Part shown: positions 1 to 5,438 of the stretch, one piece after another
Position numbering within the stretch: the stretch's first letter is position 1
Layout of the letters: each line of letters begins with the position of its first letter
Source of the DNA: Gemmiger_A avium
GTDB lineage: Bacteria; Bacillota; Clostridia; Oscillospirales; Ruminococcaceae
Length of the DNA: 12,558 nucleotides
NCBI GenBank assembly: GCA_019114585.1
Contig: DXFE01000071.1
Location: forward strand, 1 to 12,558
Reading direction: 5' to 3'
Notes under the pieces: generated by a model
Told to the model about the DNA's origin: nothing
The model's input: the letters and a program-made list of their open reading frames with translations, nothing else
Databases searched by the model: none
Translations under genes and position numbers: made by a program

Positions 1-47
1 AGCGGCTGGTGCAGAAAGCAAGCATGCCGCAGCCTTTCGGTCTGTAT

Positions 48-75
48 ATTGTACCACGCTGAAGGGAAAAAGCAA
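48..75 (-). promoter_or_regulatory. Probable leftward promoter for a gene beyond the left edge
   Basis: On the minus strand there is TACAAT (48-53) preceded by TG plus one base, giving an extended -10. A TTGCTT -35-like box lies at 70-75, 16 bases upstream. Transcription would start near position 40 and run out of the window to the left, so 1-40 would be the 5' leader of an unseen gene divergent from guaB. The -35 box matches the consensus only in its TTG, so the call rests mainly on the extended -10. Confidence 0.4.
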
Positions 76-167
76 AAGCCGCTGTAAAGTATGACTGTTC
101 GGCTCTTTGCCGGGCGAAATGTATGCTTTTGCTCTCTGGCAGGGAAAAAGTTTGTGCCGCCCGCATT

Positions 168-196
168 TTGCATTTCCCGGCGAAATGTGATATACT
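168..196 (+). promoter_or_regulatory. Sigma-A-type extended -10 promoter of guaB
   Basis: TTGCAT (168-173) and TATACT (191-196) are separated by 17 bases, and TGA directly precedes the -10, giving an extended -10 element. The start of transcription should be near 203, leaving a leader of about 95 bases before the guaB ATG. I see no purine riboswitch in this leader. A CATTTC/GAAATG inverted repeat (171-187) sits between and partly over the promoter boxes. Confidence 0.75.
171..187. repeat. Inverted repeat in the guaB promoter spacer, candidate operator
   Basis: CATTTC (171-176) and GAAATG (182-187) are perfect inverted 6-base arms around CCGGC. The left arm overlaps the -35 box and the right arm ends just before the TG of the extended -10. 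A 10-base direct copy of the right side, GGCGAAATGT, occurs at 113-122 and 179-188. A repressor bound here would block polymerase. It does not resemble the PurR box that I know from Bacillus or Lactococcus. Confidence 0.4.
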
Positions 197-284
197 CGTA
201 CAAATATAAGACGCTGCCGCGCGGCCCGGAAAACTATGCTCTCCGTGCCGTTTTCTGTTCTTCGCGCGGAATTGGACAAAAAGC

Positions 285-291
285 AAAGGAG
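285..291 (+). promoter_or_regulatory. Ribosome binding site that fixes the guaB start
   Basis: AAAGGAG ends 7 bases before the ATG at 299. An in-frame ATG at 236 has no such site, and the residues between the two starts do not resemble any IMPDH N-terminus. Confidence 0.8.
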
Positions 292-298
292 AAAGAAT

Positions 299-1801
299 AT
301 GGCGTATTATTTTGAAGAGCCCTCCCGTACCTTTGGCGAATACCTGCTGGTTCCCGGCTATTCTTCGGAGAAGTGCATCCCCGATGCGGTCAGCCTCAAG
401 ACCCCGCTGGTCAAGTACCGCAAAGGCCAGGAGGACTGCCCCCTTACCATGAACATTCCGATGGTCAGCGCCATCATGCAGTCTGTCTCCGGCGAAAAGC
501 TGGCCATTGCGCTGGCCCGTCAGGGCGGCATCTCCTTTATTTACGGCTCCCAGAGCATCGAGGACGAGGCCGCCATGGTGGCTCATGTCAAGAGCTACAA
601 GCGCGGTTTTGTCACCAGTGATTCCAATCTGAGCCCGGACGCCACCCTGGCCGATGTGCTGGCCCTGAAGCAGAAGACCGGCCATTCCACCGTGGCGATT
701 ACCGACGACGGCACCCCGCACGGCAAGCTGCTGGGCATCGTGGCCAGCCGCGACTACCGTGTAAGCCGCATGTCCACCGATGTGTGCGTCAGCAGCTTTA
801 TGACCCCGCTGGACAAGCTGGTCACCGCGCCGGACACCACCACCCTGAAGGAAGCCAACGACATCATCTGGGACAACAAGATCAACAGCCTGCCCCTGAT
901 CGACGCCGAGGGCCATCTGAAGTACATGGTGTTCCGCAAGGACTACGACAGCCACAAAGAAAACGTCAACGAGCTGCTGGACGCCGGCAAGAGCTACGTG
1001 GTGGGCGCGGGCATCAACACCCGTGACTACGCGCAGCGTGTTCCCGCTCTGGTGGAAGCCGGTGTGGACGTGCTCTGCATTGACTCTTCGGAAGGTTTCT
1101 CTGCCTGGCAGGCCCAGACCCTGGCCTGGATCCGGGAGAAGTACGGCGACACCGTCAAGGTGGGCGCCGGCAACGTGGTGGACCGGGAAGGCTTCCGCTT
1201 CCTGGCGGAAGCTGGCGCTGACTTTGTCAAGATCGGCATCGGCGGCGGTTCCATCTGTATCACCCGCGAGACCAAGGGTATCGGCCGCGGCCAGGCTACC
1301 GCTGTGATCGAGGTTGCCAAGGCCCGGGACGAGTATTTTGCCGAGACCGGCATCTATGTGCCCATCTGCTCCGACGGCGGCATTGTGCACGACTACCACA
1401 TCACCCTGGCTCTGGCCATGGGCGCGGATTTCGTTATGCTGGGCCGCTATTTTGCCCGCTTTGACGAAAGCCCCACCAACAAGGTGCGGATCAACGGCAG
1501 CTATATGAAGGAGTACTGGGGCGAAGGCTCCAACCGCGCCCGCAACTGGCAGCGGTACGACCTGGGTGGCGCCGCCAAGCTGAGCTTTGAGGAAGGCGTG
1601 GACAGCTATGTGCCCTACGCCGGTTCCCTGGCCGACGGCGTGAACACCACCCTGTACAAGGTGCGCAGCACCATGTGCAACTGCGGTGCTCTTACCATTC
1701 CGGAGCTGCAGGAAAAGGCCCGTCTGACCGTGGTGTCCTCTACCAGCATTGTGGAGGGCGGCAGCCACGACGTGGTGCTCAAAAACAATCCCAATACCTG
1801 A
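299..1801 (+). CDS. guaB: IMP dehydrogenase, trichomonad-like subtype
   Basis: This enzyme oxidises IMP to XMP with NAD+, the committed step of GMP synthesis, in the cytoplasm. The 500-residue protein has a TIM-barrel catalytic domain interrupted by a CBS pair at about residues 105-215. Visible motifs are DSSEG (262-266), GIGGGSICITRE with catalytic Cys320, the GRGQATAV stretch after it, LGRYFARF (381-388) and the flap Arg419-Tyr420. From memory, the whole protein aligns almost without gaps to the Tritrichomonas foetus enzyme, whose Cys319, Arg418 and Tyr419 are offset by one. Typical bacterial enzymes read GIGPGSICTTR instead. Lys311 and Glu432 match the T. foetus residues linked to mycophenolic acid tolerance. 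The start follows the AAAGGAG site and the MAYYFEEPS opening. It is monocistronic, with its own promoter and terminator. Confidence 0.96.
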   Translation: MAYYFEEPSRTFGEYLLVPGYSSEKCIPDAVSLKTPLVKYRKGQEDCPLTMNIPMVSAIMQSVSGEKLAIALARQGGISFIYGSQSIEDEAAMVAHVKSYKRGFVTSDSNLSPDATLADVLALKQKTGHSTVAITDDGTPHGKLLGIVASRDYRVSRMSTDVCVSSFMTPLDKLVTAPDTTTLKEANDIIWDNKINSLPLIDAEGHLKYMVFRKDYDSHKENVNELLDAGKSYVVGAGINTRDYAQRVPALVEAGVDVLCIDSSEGFSAWQAQTLAWIREKYGDTVKVGAGNVVDREGFRFLAEAGADFVKIGIGGGSICITRETKGIGRGQATAVIEVAKARDEYFAETGIYVPICSDGGIVHDYHITLALAMGADFVMLGRYFARFDESPTNKVRINGSYMKEYWGEGSNRARNWQRYDLGGAAKLSFEEGVDSYVPYAGSLADGVNTTLYKVRSTMCNCGALTIPELQEKARLTVVSSTSIVEGGSHDVVLKNNPNT

Positions 1802-1813
1802 TTGCCCTTACAC

Positions 1814-1847
1814 AAAAGCACGGCACGCATTGCGTGTCGTGCTTTTT
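1814..1847 (+). terminator. Rho-independent terminator after guaB
   Basis: The stem AGCACGGCACGC (1817-1828) pairs with GCGTGTCGTGCT (1832-1843) over an ATT loop, with one G-U pair. It is flanked by AAA on the left and a run of five T (1843-1847) on the right. It begins 12 bases after the guaB stop codon and separates guaB from the sugar operon. Confidence 0.9.
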
Positions 1848-1919
1848 GCTACCAAAAAAGAATTGTCTGATCGTGTTGTTCGCATGGGGAAAAAGTTGCA
1901 TTATCCCATGGGAATGAAA

Positions 1920-1959
1920 CGATATTCACAAAAAAGACATATTCTTTTTGTGAATATCG
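1920..1959. repeat. 15-bp perfect inverted repeat, candidate operator or RNA hairpin
   Basis: CGATATTCACAAAAA (1920-1934) is repeated perfectly as TTTTTGTGAATATCG (1945-1959) across a 10-base spacer. No T-run follows on either strand, so a simple terminator is unlikely. It lies about 185 bases upstream of the better -10 box and 257 bases upstream of the first gene of the operon. Each arm contains TTCACAA or TTGTGAA. Confidence 0.6.
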
Positions 1960-2098
1960 GCCAAACGCCTGCTAAAGCCAGAAAAATGTTGACGTTTTGC
2001 ACAGAAAGAACTGCCAAACAAGAAGAAAAACGGGCGTAATAGTCCAAATGCAACCTGACCTGTCCGAAATGCGACGGAAGCTGCAAAAATACATGTTT

Positions 2099-2149
2099 TA
2101 TACTGCATACCGCCATTTACCCAGGACGCAAATCGCCATACCATATAAT
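2099..2149 (+). promoter_or_regulatory. Probable promoter region of the raffinose-type operon, likely activator-dependent
   Basis: A perfect TATAAT lies at 2144-2149 and a TATACT at 2099-2104. Neither has a TTGACA-like box 16-18 bases upstream, nor a TG extension. Between them is an imperfect direct repeat with a 23-base offset: GCATACCGCCAT (2105-2116) and GCAAATCGCCAT (2128-2139), each followed closely by ACC. A promoter with a good -10, no -35 and direct repeats next to it is the usual pattern for AraC-family activation, and such a regulator is encoded in the operon. Which -10 is used cannot be decided by eye. Confidence 0.45.
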
Positions 2150-2197
2150 CAACGAAAACCGCAGACGGCCGCTGCGGAAAACGGTTCGCAAAGTTTG

Positions 2198-2204
2198 AAA
2201 GGAG
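2198..2204 (+). promoter_or_regulatory. Ribosome binding site that fixes the binding-protein start
   Basis: AAAGGAG lies 11 bases before the ATG at 2216. The protein then begins with a canonical lipoprotein signal peptide, so the upstream in-frame starts are rejected. Confidence 0.75.
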
Positions 2205-2215
2205 AGCAAATCCAC

Positions 2216-3508
2216 ATGAGAAAGATTGCAAGTATTCTGGCGCTGGTATTGGTCGCAGCGCTGGCACTCAGCTTTACCGGTTGCGGCTCCAAGAGCAGCG
2301 ACGGAACCATCACCATGCAGATCTGGGATACCGCCCAGCGCGACGGTATGCAGGCTCTGGCAGATGCCTATCACGAGATCAACCCCGATGTGACCGTGGA
2401 AATCCAGGTTACCAGCTGGGACGAGTACTGGACCAAGCTGGAAGCCGCCGCTACCTCCAACACCCTGCCGGATGTGTTCTGGATGCATACCAACTACATC
2501 CTGCAGTACGCTGACAACGGCATGCTGGCTGACCTGAGCGGCCTGTATGACGAAGAGGACCCCAGCTTCTACACCACTCATTATTCTGAAGTGTCCCTGT
2601 CCAACGCGCAGGGCAGCGACGGCAAGATTTACGGCGTGCCCAAGGATAAGGATACCGTTGGTCTGGTGTACAACAAGGAAATGTTCGACGCCGCCGGCGT
2701 GGCCTACCCCGACAGCACCTGGACCTGGGATGACCTGGTAAGCGCCAGCGCCGCTATCTACGAGGCTACCGGCAAGTACGGCTACATGGCCTACGCCGAC
2801 GATCAGCTGGGTTACTGGAACTTCGTGTACCAGAACGGCGGCTACATCCTGAACGAGGACAAGACCGCTGCCGGTTTTGACCAGCCCGCCACCATCGAGG
2901 CTATGAAGTTCTACATCGGCCTGCAGGACAACGAGTGGTGCCCCGATCAGGTCTACTTCGCAGAGACCGCTCCCGGCAACGCCTTCTTCTCCGGCCAGGG
3001 CGCTATGTTCCTGGAAGGTGACTGGAACATCATGAGCGAAATGAAGAACTACCCCGACATGCAGGGCAAATGGGACGTGGCTGTTCTGCCCGCCTGCCCG
3101 AACCCCGCCAGCGGCGACGGCCGCGCCACCATCTCCAACGGTCTGTGCTACGCCACCAGCGCCAGCAACCAGAACAATGAAACCGTTCTGGACTTCCTGC
3201 GCTTCCTGGGCAGCGAAGAAGGCCAGCGCATCCAGGGTGAGAGCGGCGCCGCCATCCCGGCCTACATCGGCCTGGAAGACACCTGGGTCTCCGCTTTCGA
3301 TCAGTTCGACTACGACCTGAACGTGGAAGCCTTCATCGAGATGTTCGACTACAGCGTGCAGTCGGTCAACGACAAGTCCCGTCCCAACTGGAAGAGCAAG
3401 ATCACCGATGAACTGCTCAAGATCTACGGCGGCACGGTGGACATCGATACCGGCCTGGCCAACATGAACACCATCATCAACGACGCTATTGCCGAGGCGG
3501 CGGGCTGA
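2216..3508 (+). CDS. Sugar ABC transporter solute-binding lipoprotein (MsmE/RafE-like)
   Basis: This is a lipid-anchored extracellular receptor that should deliver an oligosaccharide to the two permeases encoded next. The 430-residue protein has a positively charged start (MRK), a hydrophobic stretch to about residue 20 and the lipobox-like SFTGC with Cys23 as lipidation site, followed by a Ser/Lys/Gly linker. The rest fits the family 1 extracellular solute-binding fold, with early MQIWDTAQRDG (34-44) and LPDVFWMHTNY (84-94), and a Trp- and Tyr-rich middle suited to stacking on sugar rings. Its length is normal for the family. The ligand is inferred from context as raffinose-family sugars or melibiose: alpha-galactosidase and a sucrose-cleaving enzyme follow in the same operon. 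The sequence alone does not prove the ligand. Confidence 0.9.
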   Translation: MRKIASILALVLVAALALSFTGCGSKSSDGTITMQIWDTAQRDGMQALADAYHEINPDVTVEIQVTSWDEYWTKLEAAATSNTLPDVFWMHTNYILQYADNGMLADLSGLYDEEDPSFYTTHYSEVSLSNAQGSDGKIYGVPKDKDTVGLVYNKEMFDAAGVAYPDSTWTWDDLVSASAAIYEATGKYGYMAYADDQLGYWNFVYQNGGYILNEDKTAAGFDQPATIEAMKFYIGLQDNEWCPDQVYFAETAPGNAFFSGQGAMFLEGDWNIMSEMKNYPDMQGKWDVAVLPACPNPASGDGRATISNGLCYATSASNQNNETVLDFLRFLGSEEGQRIQGESGAAIPAYIGLEDTWVSAFDQFDYDLNVEAFIEMFDYSVQSVNDKSRPNWKSKITDELLKIYGGTVDIDTGLANMNTIINDAIAEAAG

Positions 3509-3533
3509 TAAAGCCTTTTGCCCCGCGGCAGGG

Positions 3534-3559
3534 GAGCGCGGCTCTTAGGGGTCGCGCTC
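3534..3559 (+). repeat. GC-rich intercistronic hairpin between binding protein and first permease
   Basis: GAGCGCGGCTC (3534-3544) pairs with GGGTCGCGCTC (3549-3559) over a TTAG loop, 11 pairs with two G-U wobbles. No T-run follows, so it is not a standard terminator. In such operons a hairpin here commonly protects the upstream mRNA or lowers read-through, giving more binding protein than permease. Confidence 0.6.
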
Positions 3560-3590
3560 TGCGGCGGATGCCTGGAGAGGAGATCGTATC

Positions 3591-4478
3591 ATGAAGCAAA
3601 AACTGACGCAGGCGGAGAAGCGGGAACAGCGTTGGGCTTACCTGATGATCGCGCCCACCATTCTGGGTCTGCTGGTGCTCAACTACTACCCGCTGCTGGA
3701 TACCATCCGGCTGAGCTTCTCCAAAACGCAGACCTTTGGCAAATCCACCTTCAACGGCATTGAAAACTACATTACCATGTTCAGCACCCCCGAGTTCTGG
3801 AAAGCTACCTGGAACACCATCTGGTTCTGTGTACTGACCGTTCCCGTGGGTATGGCAGTGGCCCTGCTGGTGGCCCTGTTGCTGAACGCCAAGGTCCGGT
3901 TCAAATCCGGATTCCGCGCCATCTACTTCCTGCCGATGGTCGTGGCCCCTGCGGCGGTGGCCATGGTCTGGCGCTGGATGTTCAATGGCCAGTACGGTAT
4001 TATCAACACCATTCTGGGCAAGCAGATCAACTGGCTGACCGATCCCTCCACGGCGCTGATCGCCTGCGCGATTGTGGCAATCTGGAGCGCGGTCGGCTAC
4101 GATGCGGTGCTGCTGCTGAGCGGCCTGCAGAACATCAGCCGCACCTACTACGAAGCCGCCGACATCGACGGCGCCAGCAAGATCCGGCAGTTCTTCAGCA
4201 TCACGCTGCCCATGATCTCGCCCACTCTGTTCGTTACCCTGATCATGCGAATGATGGCCTCCCTGAAGGTGTACGACCTGATCTACATGATGATCGACAC
4301 CTCCAACCCGGTTCTGCCGGACGTGCAGAGCCTGATGTACCTGTTCTACCGCGAAGCGTTCGTGGCGGGCAACAAGGGCTACGCGGCGGCTATCTGTATG
4401 TGGACCATCCTGCTTATCGGCCTGGTGACCATCATCCAGTTCATCGGCCAGAAGAAGTGGGTCAACTACGACGTGTAA
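3591..4478 (+). CDS. Sugar ABC transporter permease, MsmF/MalF-like
   Basis: This is one of the two membrane subunits of the CUT1-type importer. The 295-residue protein has about six hydrophobic segments, near residues 17-37, 73-98, 108-130, 153-178, 205-225 and 263-285. The EAA loop that docks the ATPase reads EAADIDGASKIRQFF from residue 188, with the conserved Gly at 194 and ITLP following. Size and pattern are typical. The start follows AGGAG (3578-3582) with 8-base spacing. The second permease begins 12 bases after the stop, so the two are translated together. No ATPase gene follows, so a shared MsmK/UgpC-type ATPase encoded elsewhere is expected. Confidence 0.93.
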   Translation: MKQKLTQAEKREQRWAYLMIAPTILGLLVLNYYPLLDTIRLSFSKTQTFGKSTFNGIENYITMFSTPEFWKATWNTIWFCVLTVPVGMAVALLVALLLNAKVRFKSGFRAIYFLPMVVAPAAVAMVWRWMFNGQYGIINTILGKQINWLTDPSTALIACAIVAIWSAVGYDAVLLLSGLQNISRTYYEAADIDGASKIRQFFSITLPMISPTLFVTLIMRMMASLKVYDLIYMMIDTSNPVLPDVQSLMYLFYREAFVAGNKGYAAAICMWTILLIGLVTIIQFIGQKKWVNYDV

Positions 4479-4490
4479 GGAGGGGCTCCG

Positions 4491-5333
4491 ATGAAAAATG
4501 AACAATCGCTGCGGCGCTCCATGCTGATCGGCAAGATCCTCACCTATCTGTTCCTGATCGCCGGATCGATCGTGATGATCTTCCCCTTTGTGTGGATGAT
4601 CCTTACCAGCCTGAAGACCCTGGCGGAAAGCATGCAGGTCCCGCCCACCATCTTCCCGGCCAAGGTAGTGCTGGAAAACTTTACCTACGCCATCACCAGC
4701 CTGCCCTTCGTTAATCTGTACATCAACACCATTCTGCTGATCTTCTTCCGCGTTCTGTGCGCGGTGGTGTTCAGCTCCATGGCGGGCTACGCCTTCGCCA
4801 AACTGAACTTCCGGTTCAAGAATCTGCTGTTCAGCCTGATTCTGATCCAGATGATGATGCCCAGCCAGATCTTCACCATTCCGCAGTACCAGATGCTGGC
4901 CAAGTTCAGCCTGACCAACAGCATCTTCGCGCTGGTGTTCCCGGGCCTGGTCAGCGCCTTCGGCACCTTCTTCCTGCGCCAGAGCTACATGGGAATCCCC
5001 GATGAGATCGGCGAAGCCGCCTATCTGGATGGCTGCAACCAGTGGCAGACCTTTACCCGGGTCATGGCGCCTCTGACCGGCACTTCGGTGGCTGCGCTTA
5101 CCGTGTTCACCGCCGTGTTTGCCTACGCAGACCTGATGTGGCCTCTGGTCGTCAACACCGACATCACCATGATGACCCTGTCTTCCGGCCTGGCCACCCT
5201 GAAAGGCCAGTTCACCACCAACTACCCGGTACTGATGGCGGGCAGCCTGCTGGCTATGATTCCCATGCTCATCCTGTACCTGATCTTCCAGAAGCAGTTC
5301 GTGGAAGGCATCTCCATGACAGGCGGCAAGTAA
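4491..5333 (+). CDS. Sugar ABC transporter permease, MsmG/MalG-like
   Basis: This is the second membrane subunit of the importer. The 280-residue protein shows about six hydrophobic segments, near residues 14-38, 72-97, 109-129, 141-162, 196-217 and 246-267. The EAA loop reads EAAYLDGCNQWQTF from residue 175, with the conserved Gly at 181 and the MAPL that follows this motif. The C-terminus, QKQFVEGISMTGGK, is the usual ending of MalG-type permeases. AAGGAGG (4477-4483), overlapping the stop codon of the first permease, sits 7 bases before the ATG, so the two genes are probably translationally coupled. Confidence 0.94.
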   Translation: MKNEQSLRRSMLIGKILTYLFLIAGSIVMIFPFVWMILTSLKTLAESMQVPPTIFPAKVVLENFTYAITSLPFVNLYINTILLIFFRVLCAVVFSSMAGYAFAKLNFRFKNLLFSLILIQMMMPSQIFTIPQYQMLAKFSLTNSIFALVFPGLVSAFGTFFLRQSYMGIPDEIGEAAYLDGCNQWQTFTRVMAPLTGTSVAALTVFTAVFAYADLMWPLVVNTDITMMTLSSGLATLKGQFTTNYPVLMAGSLLAMIPMLILYLIFQKQFVEGISMTGGK

Positions 5334-5340
5334 AACGTTC

Positions 5341-5398
5341 GCTCGCCTCATGCTCTCTTTCAGGCGGGCAGCCTCGTGCCGTGCAGGCCGGGGCTGCC
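5341..5398 (+). repeat. Intercistronic stem-loops between second permease and alpha-galactosidase
   Basis: Two possible hairpins share a few bases. The first pairs GCTCGCCT (5341-5348) with AGGCGGGC (5362-5369). The second pairs GGCAGCCTCG (5367-5376) with CGGGGCTGCC (5389-5398), with one G-U pair and a small GCC/GGC helix inside the loop. They share 5367-5369 and so cannot both form fully, which is the geometry of a switch. No T-run follows the second hairpin. Confidence 0.45.
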
Positions 5399-5438
5399 TT
5401 GCCGTATAGTGAAACATATTTCAAACGAGGACAAACCT

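Larger units (their letters stand above)
1802..2215. other. 414-base non-coding regulatory gap before the sugar operon
   Basis: I see no convincing gene here. The short open frames lack ribosome binding sites and recognisable sequence. The gap holds the guaB terminator, a CATGGG/CCCATG inverted repeat (1883-1888 and 1905-1910), a 15-base perfect inverted repeat (1920-1959), a TATACT (2099-2104), a TATAAT (2144-2149), an imperfect direct repeat (2105-2121 and 2128-2142), and the ribosome binding site at 2198-2204. It is noticeably richer in A+T than the flanking genes. The frame of the binding-protein gene stays open back to 1997, but the residues before 2216 do not look like protein. Confidence 0.7.

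Noticed and set aside
203..298. Purine riboswitch in the guaB leader
   Set aside because: The leader is about 95 bases and I cannot find the three-helix junction or its conserved core. Only a short GCCGCGCGGC palindrome (216-225) is present.
91..315. 74-codon plus-strand frame upstream of guaB
   Set aside because: It contains the guaB promoter, has no ribosome binding site, and runs into the guaB coding region out of frame.
1915..1928. Possible CcpA cre site (TGAAACGATATTCA)
   Set aside because: The central CG is one base off the consensus TGNAANCGNTNNCA, so two core positions fail. It also overlaps the long inverted repeat, which explains its right half.
1987..2001. Possible cre-like or promoter element containing TTGACG
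   Set aside because: TTGACG at 1989-1994 has no -10 at 16-18 bases, and the bases around its CG do not fit a cre site.
1997..2215. In-frame upstream extension of the binding-protein gene
   Set aside because: It would put 73 unrelated residues before a perfect lipoprotein signal peptide, which must be N-terminal. The ribosome binding site at 2198-2204 supports the start at 2216.
3486..5417. 643-codon open frame on the minus strand opposite the permease genes
   Set aside because: It is rich in His, Gln, Gly and Arg, has no recognisable motif or ribosome binding site, and lies opposite three well supported genes. It is a codon-bias shadow of GC-rich sequence.
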